From Clostridia bacterium (lineage in GTDB: Bacteria; Bacillota; Clostridia; Oscillospirales; Acutalibacteraceae): a DNA stretch of 64,000 bases. Each line of letters opens with the position of its first letter. The stretch's first letter is position 1. Shown in pieces: positions 10,521 through 19,598 of the stretch. A program made the translations under genes and the position numbers. The notes beneath the pieces were generated by a model that was not told the DNA's origin, searched no databases, and was given only the letters and a program-made list of their open reading frames with translations. The stretch is taken from positions 1-64,000 of the forward strand of contig JAQXHF010000004.1 of NCBI GenBank assembly GCA_029007095.1, given 5' to 3'.

Positions 10521-11139
10521 AAAAATACTTGCCTGCATAGCCTCGCTTACGCTTGTTTTATGCGTCGGATATTTTTCCGTTATGTCTCCGACCTCCGCAT
10601 GGTTTTATGACAGCGGCGTTATCGACAGCGGCGACAGCTTCGTTTTCGGCAGCCTTTCGGTTAATTCAAGATTTGTTTCGGACAAGAGCGTTAGCTTTGA
10701 AGCGGCTACGGATTTTACCGATGAAAACGAAATCTTTTTTGACGATATGGTTCATACCGATACCGTTAATGTTTCTAATGCGGGCAATATCCCTGCAAGA
10801 GTTTATATTGATGTTAAAAATGTCGGTGAGTCAAAGGGACTTCGTTGGTTTGCATATACGGACAGCGTACTCGTTGATTCAAGTGTAAAAAAGACACTTA
10901 AAAATGTGCTTGATTCGCTTGATGATAACGGATTAAGTTCATACAATATCGGAGCTGATTCCAACAGCGGTTGGTATGTTCTTCTGCAACCGGGACAGTC
11001 AGAGCAGATTAAGATTGCCACTTGGATTCAATATGATGATGTTAAGAATGAGCTTCAAAAAAATAATTCTCTGAGCGGATATGATGTTGAAATTACAATG
11101 ACCGCAACTCAAGATATTGACGGTGCAATGCAACGATAA
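10498..11139 (+). CDS. SipW-dependent-type signal peptide protein (TasA/camelysin-like)
   Basis: ACIASLTLVLCVGYFSVMSPTSAWFYDSG; downstream VNVSNAGNIPARVYIDV resembles the TasA-like core; alternative start 10507. Confidence 0.75.
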   Translation: MAEMSKTKKILACIASLTLVLCVGYFSVMSPTSAWFYDSGVIDSGDSFVFGSLSVNSRFVSDKSVSFEAATDFTDENEIFFDDMVHTDTVNVSNAGNIPARVYIDVKNVGESKGLRWFAYTDSVLVDSSVKKTLKNVLDSLDDNGLSSYNIGADSNSGWYVLLQPGQSEQIKIATWIQYDDVKNELQKNNSLSGYDVEITMTATQDIDGAMQR

Positions 11140-11160
11140 ATTAAGTCGGGGTGACAGTAA

Positions 11161-11784
11161 ATGTTTCAGAAATTTAATAAAAAAGCAATAGCTGTCATCG
11201 TAGCGGTTGTTGCAGTTATAGCGGCTGTCGGTGCAACGCTTGCGTGGTTCTCCACCAAAAGCTCTGTAAGCGAAAAATTTACGCTTTCACCGATAAAAGC
11301 GACGGGTGAAGTTTATTTCGATGTTAACGGCGAGAAAAAAGAAGCTTCAAAGTTTGCTGACAACGACGGACTGTATATATTAAGTCTTGATAAAAATGAT
11401 GATAACTATATCGGAAATCTCAGAATGAATGTGAAGCTCAGCGGCAAAGCCTGTGTGCGTGTTCGTTTAGAATTTGAATGGAATAACGCTGACGGTTCGG
11501 TGGCTCAGTATTCTACATCGGTTCCGTATGTTTTCGGTGACGAGTGGTACGATAACCGCAACGAAGATTACTGCGTTTATTATATGGAAAACAACGGCAA
11601 AGCGAGCTTTGACAATTTGCCTGTAATAAGCGGATTTGATGAAAGCGAATTTGACGATTTCGGCTTTGACAGCGGGAATTATGTGAGGACGTCGATTGAG
11701 GTTGACGCGGTTCAGGTTAACCGATATCCGCAGCTTTGGGGTATTAAAAATTTCCCATGGGAAGTTGATGAAAATGGCAAATAA
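11161..11784 (+). CDS. SipW-dependent-type signal peptide protein
   Basis: AIAVIVAVVAVIAAVGATLAWFSTKSSVSEKF; AWF motif. Confidence 0.7.
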   Translation: MFQKFNKKAIAVIVAVVAVIAAVGATLAWFSTKSSVSEKFTLSPIKATGEVYFDVNGEKKEASKFADNDGLYILSLDKNDDNYIGNLRMNVKLSGKACVRVRLEFEWNNADGSVAQYSTSVPYVFGDEWYDNRNEDYCVYYMENNGKASFDNLPVISGFDESEFDDFGFDSGNYVRTSIEVDAVQVNRYPQLWGIKNFPWEVDENGK

Positions 11785-12661
11785 AAAGAAAAAGCCTGCG
11801 GCAGGTAAGTCTGTCGCAGGCAAAAATAATTCAGACAAAAAAGTTAATAAATCGGCGTCCGTTTCAAGTAAATCTGCACGCAAAAAGGCTCTCAATGATG
11901 AAAAAGAAGCGCTCAAAGTAATTAAAAAGAATGAGAAAGCTCAGCTTCAAAAAAAGAAAAAGAGCGATGAAATAAGAAAAATGCGTGAAAAGAAGCAAAA
12001 TGCCGAAAGGAAGATGGCAGAAAAAGAAAAATCAAAGACTGAGAAAATCAAGAAAAGAAAAAGCTTCAAGAAAAAATTAAAAAAATTCGGTAAAAAAATT
12101 AAATACTATACAAGCAAGGATTTCTTGGGTTCTTTTAATTATGTCAGGATTTTTCTTTTTATAATTCTTCCCGTATCGGTCATAGTTGCAGGCTGTGCAG
12201 CCGTTTCACAAAGCGTTGCGGTTAATGTTCCGAGCGAAATAAGAAATTTTGAATTTACGGGCAGAACCGAAAGTGAGCTTACAGCCTTAAAATCAGAGTT
12301 TAACGAGGGGCAAAAGCAGGCTCTTATAGATTCGACAGATGCAAAAGGTTCAGGCAAATTTGATTTTTATATAGACAAAACAATTTATATTGACGATGAC
12401 TTTTCTGATTTTGATTTATGCTTCGGCAATCCGAACAGCGACTGCATTTTAATTGCAACGATTTACGATTCGGACGGAAATGTTATTTACCGTTCGCTCG
12501 GAGTTGAACCGGAAACCGAAATCAAAAAAGCTTCTCTTTTTAACAGCATACCCTACGGTGAACAAAAAATGAAGGTATGCGTCAATGCTTATGACAGCGA
12601 AACAAATGAGAAAATCGGTACAAAATATGCTAAAATTAAGCTCGCGGTTGGTGTTCGGTAG
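11774..12661 (+). CDS. Membrane-anchored protein with ~115-aa Lys-rich cytoplasmic region, one TM and an extracellular domain
   Basis: MANKKKKPAAGKSVAGKNN...KKKLKKFGKKIKYY then TM VRIFLFIILPVSVIVAGCAAV; ectodomain paralogous to the next gene; start 11774 chosen over track start 11696. Confidence 0.7.
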   Translation: MANKKKKPAAGKSVAGKNNSDKKVNKSASVSSKSARKKALNDEKEALKVIKKNEKAQLQKKKKSDEIRKMREKKQNAERKMAEKEKSKTEKIKKRKSFKKKLKKFGKKIKYYTSKDFLGSFNYVRIFLFIILPVSVIVAGCAAVSQSVAVNVPSEIRNFEFTGRTESELTALKSEFNEGQKQALIDSTDAKGSGKFDFYIDKTIYIDDDFSDFDLCFGNPNSDCILIATIYDSDGNVIYRSLGVEPETEIKKASLFNSIPYGEQKMKVCVNAYDSETNEKIGTKYAKIKLAVGVR

Positions 12662-13147
12662 ATGAATAAAAAGAAAAGAATAATACTTATTTTATTATCT
12701 GTCGTCGCTTGCGCCGTTATAGTTTCAATCGTTCTTGTTTTTAGCGGTGCGGCGGATAAAATCAGATTAAACGCGGCTGCCTCCGGCGAGGTTAAGGACG
12801 GACTTCTGCCAGTTGAAGGAATTGAGCATATTACCGATGTTCCCAACGGTGAAATCAGATATTTGATTAACAAAAAAGTATTTTTTGAAAGTCCTTATTC
12901 AATGGGGAATTTTATGTTTGAGAATCCGTCAAGCTGTGGATATGCGCTTGTTTTTGTAATATATGACGGCGACGGCAAGCAGATTTATACATCGCCAAAA
13001 ATCAATCCCGGACAGTATTTGGAAAAGGACAAGCTATCCTCTGTGCTGAGTTCGGGAGTATATGAATGTTCATATTCTGCTCAGGCATATTCAGACGATG
13101 AATTTGTCGGGAAAATAAGCGGAGTAATAACGCTGAGTATCGGCTGA
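12662..13147 (+). CDS. Membrane-anchored/secreted protein paralogous to the ectodomain of the preceding gene
   Basis: N-terminal TM (IILILLSVVACAVIVSIVLVFSG); INKKVFFES..NFMFENPSSCGYALVFVIYDGDGKQIYTSPKINPG matches IDKTIYIDD..DLCFGNPNSDCILIATIYDSDGNVIYRSLGVEPE upstream. Confidence 0.65.
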   Translation: MNKKKRIILILLSVVACAVIVSIVLVFSGAADKIRLNAAASGEVKDGLLPVEGIEHITDVPNGEIRYLINKKVFFESPYSMGNFMFENPSSCGYALVFVIYDGDGKQIYTSPKINPGQYLEKDKLSSVLSSGVYECSYSAQAYSDDEFVGKISGVITLSIG

Positions 13148-13159
13148 CGGGGTGAAACC

Positions 13160-13840
13160 ATGAATATTACTGAAAAAATAACAGAGCTTTTGAAATCCGA
13201 GGGAGCGGCAGATGTCGGATTTTCAAAAATAGGCTGCGGACCTTTCGGTGAATCTACATATGCCGTCAGTATAGTTATAAAACTGTCAGAAGCGGTTGTA
13301 GACGAAATAGATGCAGAGCCGACGCACACATATTTTCATCATTACAGGACTGTCAATGCATATATCGACAGACTTTGTCTCAGAGTTGGATTCCTTTTGG
13401 AGCAGAACGGTTACAAATATATTCCGATTGCGGCTTCCCAGAGTATAAATAAGGACGGCTGGAATTATGAGGGCAGATTCTCTCATAAAAAAGCGGCGAG
13501 CCTTGCAGGACTTGGGGGAATCGGAAAAAACGGATTGTTTCTGCATAAAGACTACGGACCGCGCGTAAGGCTCGGCACGGTGCTGACGGACTGCAATTTT
13601 GATATTAAACTGTCGGAGTACAAATCCCCGTGTATCGGCTGTGACGCTTGTGTAAACGCCTGCCCTTCGGGAGCTATAAAAGGTAAGCTTTGGCAGGAGG
13701 GAATGGACAGAAGCGAAGTGCTTGATCCGGCGGCTTGCAGTAATTATATGAAAAAAGCTTTCAAGCATATAGGCAGAGGCGCGGTGTGCGGAATTTGTAT
13801 GAGCGTTTGTCCGATCGGCAAAAAAATTAGCAGAGAATGA
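13160..13840 (+). CDS. Epoxyqueuosine reductase (QueG)-like double [4Fe-4S] protein
   Basis: CIGCDACVNACPSGAI and CGICMSVCPIG clusters; GLGGIGKNGLFLHKDYGPRVRLGTVLTD typical of QueG-like proteins. Confidence 0.75.
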   Translation: MNITEKITELLKSEGAADVGFSKIGCGPFGESTYAVSIVIKLSEAVVDEIDAEPTHTYFHHYRTVNAYIDRLCLRVGFLLEQNGYKYIPIAASQSINKDGWNYEGRFSHKKAASLAGLGGIGKNGLFLHKDYGPRVRLGTVLTDCNFDIKLSEYKSPCIGCDACVNACPSGAIKGKLWQEGMDRSEVLDPAACSNYMKKAFKHIGRGAVCGICMSVCPIGKKISRE

Positions 13841-13883
13841 TTCCTTAGAGGAATACGCCGCGAAAGAAAGGTACGGTTAAAAT

Positions 13884-14099
13884 ATGGAACAAAGCAGAAT
13901 TGACAGAATTAACGAGCTTGCGCGAAAGGCAAGGACTCCGGAGGGACTTACTGACGCGGAAATTGCGGAAAGAGACATACTTCGCGCCGAATATATCGCT
14001 TCATTCAGACAGAGCTTAGTTTCTCAGCTTGAAAATACTTATATTGTCGATGAACACGGTAATAAGCGTAAGGTGACGAGCAAGAAAAAAAGAAGATAA
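13884..14099 (+). CDS. DUF896 domain protein (YnzC-like)
   Basis: 71 aa; RIDRINELARKARTPEGLTDAEIAERDILRAEYIASFRQSLVSQLENTYIVDEHG. Confidence 0.85.
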   Translation: MEQSRIDRINELARKARTPEGLTDAEIAERDILRAEYIASFRQSLVSQLENTYIVDEHGNKRKVTSKKKRR

Positions 14100-14118
14100 A
14101 GCGGCGGGAGGTCTTATA

Positions 14119-14937
14119 ATGATTTCAAATAAGAAATGGGCAGGTTTGTTTTCCGCCTGTGTGTTAATCGGAGTTATTGCAAGGATTTTTGATAATAATA
14201 TTTCGGCGTTTCTTTACCGCGACGGCAATATAGTCGGCAGCATATGCGAACATATCGTTCCTATGATTTGGTTTCTTCTTTGCGGATTTGCCTGCGCGAT
14301 ATTGCTTTTTCATCGTAATACGCATACTACAAAATCAAAAAATCAGGTTCTTAATGTTGTTTACGGTGCGTTGTCGGTTATATTTATTTTTGCCGGAACA
14401 ATTTTTCCGTTTCGCAACACCGAGGATAAGCCGTATGTGATTATTGTTATTACGGCTGTTGTTGCAGCGGCTTGTATTATTTATATAAGCTCCGCATGGT
14501 TTAAGCAGGATTTTCAGAAACGGATTATTACAACGGCTTCGGGAGTTTTACTTGCTTCCTGTGCGACTTCCGCTTTGGCTTGTGCAATCAGTCTTGCTTT
14601 ACCTGCGAGACAGAGTTATTATGATTTGCTTCAAATACGCCAAACCGATAATATGGCCGATATGAAGCAGTATCCTGTTTATTTATTCTGTTTTGCGGCC
14701 GCTTCCGGCGCTTTGATTCTGTGGTTTAATTATTTTGCGGCGGTAATGCCTAAAATCAGATACGCATCAGCAAAATTTTTTGCAGCTACCGTGGCGATTA
14801 ATATTGTGATTGCGTTAGGACTTGTATCAACGGGACATTTCTATTTGTCAGAGATTATTTACGGAATGGCAGTCAGCTATTTCTCACTTTTCGCTTTTGC
14901 AAAAATTGCGGAGCGTAAGGACAAAAAGAGAAAATAA
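14119..14937 (+). CDS. Multi-pass membrane protein (possibly PAP2-like, degenerate)
   Basis: Several hydrophobic segments; LVSTGHFYLSEIIYGMAV resembles the C-terminal PAP2 signature but other PAP2 motifs not seen. Confidence 0.55.
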   Translation: MISNKKWAGLFSACVLIGVIARIFDNNISAFLYRDGNIVGSICEHIVPMIWFLLCGFACAILLFHRNTHTTKSKNQVLNVVYGALSVIFIFAGTIFPFRNTEDKPYVIIVITAVVAAACIIYISSAWFKQDFQKRIITTASGVLLASCATSALACAISLALPARQSYYDLLQIRQTDNMADMKQYPVYLFCFAAASGALILWFNYFAAVMPKIRYASAKFFAATVAINIVIALGLVSTGHFYLSEIIYGMAVSYFSLFAFAKIAERKDKKRK

Positions 14938-15134
14938 TTTTTGTGCTAAATGCCGAAAAATTTTCAAAATATAGTATGTCCGGCGGCATTGGCAAGCTTT
15001 TAATCTCAACACATGGTAATTTTGAACATATCAAAAATGACTTATTTGAATGGTTTTATTTGTTAATATTCTATAAAATAAAAGCTTTAAAAACTGTTTT
15101 TTGAAGTTTTTTTTCAAAAAAATGCTCAAAACGC

Positions 15135-15163
15135 TTGAAAAATAGCTTGGAATTGTGTAAAAT
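15135..15163 (+). promoter_or_regulatory. Sigma-A-type promoter upstream of CdaR-like regulator
   Basis: TTGAAA-17 nt-TAAAAT. Confidence 0.6.
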
Positions 15164-15261
15164 GTATATGTGTCAGTTGACATTTTGCATAAATCAAATC
15201 CCAATATGCCGAATTAGGCAATTCAGTAGACGTTTAAACATCATAAGTGAGGAGTTTTATT

Positions 15262-16347
15262 ATGTCAAACAGACTTTTTCAGGGTGTAATTCATCAGATG
15301 AGGGGCGCCATAGACAGAACCATAGGCATTATTGATGAAACCGGCGCTGTTATTTCATGCAGCGAGCTTGGAAGAATAGGAGAAGTTAGGTCATCAGCCG
15401 CCGCTGCTGCTTTTATGGACGCAGAGGTCTGTGTTGTAGACGGCTGCACCTATAAGGCTTTTGGCAGTCAGATTCATCAGGAGTACGCGGTTTTTGTTGA
15501 CGGTGACGATGACCTTGCTGAAAAGTATGTCAATATAAGTGCGGTTGCTCTCAACAATCTCAAACTTTATTTTGACGAAAAGTACGACAGAAACAACTTC
15601 ATAAAAAACGTTATACTTGATAATATTCTGCCGGGCGACATATATCTTAAAGCTCGTGAGCTTAGATTTAACAATGACGCTTCGAGAACTGTCCTTCTTA
15701 TCAGAATCCCGGAGCAGTCGGATATTTCGGCTTACGATGTTATACAGAATCTTTTCCCCGACAAGTCTAAGGATTTTATTGTAAATGTCAGCGAGACGGA
15801 TATTGCGCTTATCAAAGAGGTTAAGAGCAATGTTGAGTCCAAGGATCTCGAAAAGCTTGCCCGTTCCATTGCCGACGCTCTTTCAACAGAGCTTTATGTT
15901 CACGCGGTAATTGGTATCGGTACAACCGTTGTAGGTATAAAGGAGCTTGCTCGCTCGTTCAAGGAGGCTCAGGTTTCACTTGAAGTCGGTAAGGTTTTCG
16001 ATACAGAAAAGACTATTGTCAGCTACGACAGTCTCGGAATTGCAAGACTTATATATCAGCTTCCGACAACGCTTTGCGAGATGTTTTTACATGAAGTATT
16101 CAAGAGAGGTTCAATAGACAGTCTTGATCAGGAAACGCTGTTTACAATTCAGAAATTCTTTGAGAATAATCTGAATGTCAGCGAAACATCAAGAAAGCTG
16201 TTTGTTCACCGTAACACCCTTGTATATAGACTTGAAAAAATAAAGAAACTCACAGGACTCGATCTCAGAGAATTTGATGACGCAATAGTATTTAAAGTTG
16301 CATTGATGGTAAAAAAATACCTCGACGCAGATCCGATTAAATATTGA
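15262..16347 (+). CDS. CdaR/PucR-type helix-turn-helix transcriptional regulator
   Basis: C-terminal NNLNVSETSRKLFVHRNTLVYRLEKIKKLTGLDLREFDDAIVFKVAL is a PucR-type HTH; start 15262 after ggag RBS. Confidence 0.85.
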   Translation: MSNRLFQGVIHQMRGAIDRTIGIIDETGAVISCSELGRIGEVRSSAAAAAFMDAEVCVVDGCTYKAFGSQIHQEYAVFVDGDDDLAEKYVNISAVALNNLKLYFDEKYDRNNFIKNVILDNILPGDIYLKARELRFNNDASRTVLLIRIPEQSDISAYDVIQNLFPDKSKDFIVNVSETDIALIKEVKSNVESKDLEKLARSIADALSTELYVHAVIGIGTTVVGIKELARSFKEAQVSLEVGKVFDTEKTIVSYDSLGIARLIYQLPTTLCEMFLHEVFKRGSIDSLDQETLFTIQKFFENNLNVSETSRKLFVHRNTLVYRLEKIKKLTGLDLREFDDAIVFKVALMVKKYLDADPIKY

Positions 16348-16363
16348 TCAAAGGCTGGTTTCG

Positions 16364-17275
16364 ATGATTGACTTTAAAAACGTATCTAAGGTATATGATA
16401 ACGGAACAAAGGCTCTTCATAATATAAACATTCATATTGATAAGGGAGAATTTGTATTCGTTGTCGGCGCTTCCGGTGCGGGAAAGAGTACCTTTCTCAA
16501 ACTGATGATGCGTGAAGAAGTTCCTTCAACGGGAACAATAAACATTAAAAATTACAATCTTGGAGAGATGAAGAAAAAGGAAATCCCGTATTTCAGACGA
16601 AATATGGGTATCGTTTTTCAGGATTTCAGACTCATTCAGAATATGACGGTTTATGACAATGTTGCTTTTGCGATGCGCGTTGTCGGCGCGAGGGAAAAAG
16701 AAATCCGTAAACGCGTTCCGTATGTTATAAATATTGTAGGTCTTTCCTCTAAGGCGAGAAACTATCCGATGGAGCTTTCCGGCGGTGAACAGCAGCGTGT
16801 TGCACTTGCAAGAGCGCTTGTTAATAACGCCGATATTATCATAGCCGACGAGCCTACGGGAAATGTTGATCCGCAGATGTCGCTTGAAATTGTTGAGTTG
16901 CTTACAAGACTTAACGAGGCCGGCACAACGGTTATAATGGTTACTCACGAGCATAGCCTTGTTTCGCAGTTTGACAAGCGTGTAATCGTTCTAGACAGCG
17001 GCGAGGTTATTTCCGACGGCGTTATGGAAGACGGTGAAATCCCGATAGGTCTGGCTTCTCATCTCAACAGCGACACAAAGAGGAGAACCCGTACTAAATT
17101 CGGAAACAAGATTTCTAAGAAAGAAAAAAATTCAGAGAAGATTATTGCGGTTGAACCGAAAGATAATGTTAAGGTTGACGACGAATATCTTGACGCTCTT
17201 ATCGGAGATACCGATTCTTACAGAGTTTATCTTGAACAGGACGATTCACAGCCGAAAGGCGGTGACAGTCAGTGA
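16364..17275 (+). CDS. ftsE: Cell division ATP-binding protein FtsE
   Basis: ABC ATPase Walker A (GASGAGKST), signature LSGGEQQRVALARALVNNADIIIADEPTGNVDP; adjacent to ftsX. Confidence 0.93.
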   Translation: MIDFKNVSKVYDNGTKALHNINIHIDKGEFVFVVGASGAGKSTFLKLMMREEVPSTGTINIKNYNLGEMKKKEIPYFRRNMGIVFQDFRLIQNMTVYDNVAFAMRVVGAREKEIRKRVPYVINIVGLSSKARNYPMELSGGEQQRVALARALVNNADIIIADEPTGNVDPQMSLEIVELLTRLNEAGTTVIMVTHEHSLVSQFDKRVIVLDSGEVISDGVMEDGEIPIGLASHLNSDTKRRTRTKFGNKISKKEKNSEKIIAVEPKDNVKVDDEYLDALIGDTDSYRVYLEQDDSQPKGGDSQ

Positions 17276-18198
17276 AAAAAGGCGGAAGTTTAAGTTATCT
17301 TACCAAAGAGGGATTTCACAATGTTTGGATGAACCGATTGATGTCGGTTGCTTCCATAGCGGTCCTTATGGCTTGCCTTGTTATGATGGGTTCTGCGTTT
17401 ATGATTATCGTAAATGTGCAGAATGTTATGAATCAGATTGAACAGCAGAACGTAATTATGGTCTATATGGACGATGATGCGACGCAGGCTGATGTCGCGG
17501 CGCTTCAAAAAGATATATTGAGCGTTGACAATGTTCTTTCCTGCGAGCATGAGGATAAGGAAAAGGCTTTTCAGGAACAGCTTGACGAGCTTGGCTCAAA
17601 GGCCGATTATTTTGAAGGAGTCGAAAATCCTCTTCCGGAAACCTTTAAAGTAACGGTTAAGGATATGGAAAAATTCGATGAAACGGCTTCGGCTTTATCG
17701 GGACTTCAAAAAGTAAACTCAATTCGTGATAATAAAGAGATAGCACAGATTCTAATCAAGACTCGTTCTTCGGTTACTTATATCAGCGTAGGAATTATTG
17801 CGGTTTTGTTGGTAATTTCACTGTTCATTATTGCTAATACTGTTCGTATAACAATGTATAGCAGACGGCTTGAAATAAATATTATGAAATCCGTTGGCGC
17901 TACAAATTGGTTTATCAGATGGCCTTTCTTTGTCGAGGGAATGACGCTCGGCGCTATTTCGGGCGTTGTGTCTTTCGGAATCGTTTGGGGCGTATATAAG
18001 CTGCTGAACGGAACTTTGCAATCAATGTTCTCCGTTATCAATTCGGGATTCAAAATCGTACCGTTCACATCATATGCTTTGTATATATTGGCAGCATTCC
18101 TTGTTATCGGTATTGTTTCCGGCGGATTGGGAAGCTTAGTTTCTATTCAAAAATATTTAAAGGAGCGTGGAGGAATTGTCTATGAAGAAGAAGAGTAA
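17272..18198 (+). CDS. ftsX: Cell division protein FtsX
   Basis: Overlaps ftsE stop; FtsX permease architecture; NVIMVYMDDDATQADV ectodomain, EINIMKSVGATNWFIRWPFFVEGM. Confidence 0.93.
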   Translation: MKKGGSLSYLTKEGFHNVWMNRLMSVASIAVLMACLVMMGSAFMIIVNVQNVMNQIEQQNVIMVYMDDDATQADVAALQKDILSVDNVLSCEHEDKEKAFQEQLDELGSKADYFEGVENPLPETFKVTVKDMEKFDETASALSGLQKVNSIRDNKEIAQILIKTRSSVTYISVGIIAVLLVISLFIIANTVRITMYSRRLEINIMKSVGATNWFIRWPFFVEGMTLGAISGVVSFGIVWGVYKLLNGTLQSMFSVINSGFKIVPFTSYALYILAAFLVIGIVSGGLGSLVSIQKYLKERGGIVYEEEE

Positions 18199-19516
18199 TC
18201 TCAGCCTTTTCAAAAGACTGACTTCGTTTGCGATTTGCGCCGCGGTTGTGTTCACGGCTGTCGGTTCGATGAAAATAGAGTCTCATGCAACATCTCTGTC
18301 AGCTCTTAAAAGCCAATATAACAGCTATCAGAGCAAGATAGAGGAGAGCGAAGCCAAGGTTAAGGAGCTTGAAGCGCAGCAGGCAGAGCAGGAGAGTATC
18401 ATTTCTGAGCTTAACGGTCAGATAGAACAGTTAAACCGCGAGCTTGAAAATATTATTGCTCAGCAGGCGATTATTTCAGACGATATAAATTCATCTGAAA
18501 AGGCGATTGAGAGTCTTAATACTCAGATTGCAGACCTTGATAATCAGATTGCTCAGAAAGATAAGGAGATTGACGATACCGTTGAACTTTTCTGCCAGCG
18601 AATGAAAGCGAATTATGTTTCGGGCGGAACTTCGTTGCTTGAACTTTTCACCTCGTCGTCAAGCGTATCCGGCTTTCTTAACAGACTTGAAATATTCAAG
18701 AGAGTTACTGACAGCGATCAAGCTCTTGTTGACCAGCTTGATAAGGAAATTGCTTCTATTGAGTCGATGCAGGAGGATCTTAAAACAAAGAAAACCGAGT
18801 TGCAGACTCAGAAAACAAAACTTGAAACTAAAAATTCAGAGCTTAAAGAGGCCGGCGACGAGCTTATCAGCCGTCAGCAGGATATAGTAACTAAATCGAA
18901 CGAGGTTAACGCAAAGCTTGAATCTCTCAATTATCAGACTCAGAAGCTCAATGTTTCTATCGACCGTTACGAATCCGAGATGGACGCACTTGACGATCAG
19001 ATCAAGGCTTTCATTCAGAATAATACAAACAATTCGTCTTCCGTCGGTTCATCGTCCTCAGGCGGTTCGTCATCTTCGTCGGGCGGTTCGTCTTCTTCGA
19101 CCGTCAGCAGTAAGGGTTGGGCATGGCCTGTACCTTATTCAAGCTCATATATAAGCTCGCCTTACGGATACAGAAACGATCCGATTTCGGGCAAATATAA
19201 GTTCCATTCGGGAATTGATATCACGATGGGCGGTGCTTACGGTAAGAAGATTGTTGCTTCAAAGGCGGGTACGGTTATCAGAACCGTTCATAGCAATTCA
19301 GGATACGGCAATTATGTTATGATTGACCACGGCGGCGGATATGTTACTCTTTACGGTCATTGCAGTTCGCTTGCAGTATCGACCGGTCAGAAAGTCAGCC
19401 AGGGACAGACGATAGCTTATATCGGCACGAGCGGATATTCGACAGGACCTCATGTTCATTTTGAGATACGCTTGAACGGTGAAAAGGTTAATCCGTCCAA
19501 TTATGTTCACAAATAA
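18182..19516 (+). CDS. Murein hydrolase activator (EnvC-like) with M23 peptidase domain
   Basis: Signal peptide, long coiled coil, Ser/Gly linker, M23 motif FHSGIDI...GNYVMIDHGGGYVTLYGH..GPHVHFEIR. Confidence 0.9.
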   Translation: MKKKSNLSLFKRLTSFAICAAVVFTAVGSMKIESHATSLSALKSQYNSYQSKIEESEAKVKELEAQQAEQESIISELNGQIEQLNRELENIIAQQAIISDDINSSEKAIESLNTQIADLDNQIAQKDKEIDDTVELFCQRMKANYVSGGTSLLELFTSSSSVSGFLNRLEIFKRVTDSDQALVDQLDKEIASIESMQEDLKTKKTELQTQKTKLETKNSELKEAGDELISRQQDIVTKSNEVNAKLESLNYQTQKLNVSIDRYESEMDALDDQIKAFIQNNTNNSSSVGSSSSGGSSSSSGGSSSSTVSSKGWAWPVPYSSSYISSPYGYRNDPISGKYKFHSGIDITMGGAYGKKIVASKAGTVIRTVHSNSGYGNYVMIDHGGGYVTLYGHCSSLAVSTGQKVSQGQTIAYIGTSGYSTGPHVHFEIRLNGEKVNPSNYVHK

Positions 19517-19524
19517 TTTTGATT

Positions 19525-19551
19525 AAAACCGCTGCGTTATGCGGCGGTTTT
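19525..19551 (+). terminator. Rho-independent terminator-like hairpin after M23 gene
   Basis: AAAACCGCtgcgttatgcgGCGGTTTT inverted repeat followed by T-rich tract. Confidence 0.7.
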
Positions 19552-19598
19552 AGCCGTTTTACTGCCGGAATAAAATTTTCATATGCTCAGAGGTTTAT

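Noticed and set aside
14119-14937. Firm PAP2 phosphatase call
   Set aside because: Only the last PAP2-like motif (TGHFYLSEIIYG) is visible and the catalytic Arg/His motifs are missing, so left as an unassigned membrane protein.
15135-15335. 66-aa ORF overlapping the CdaR start
   Set aside because: Starts in the predicted promoter and overlaps the CdaR CDS out of frame.
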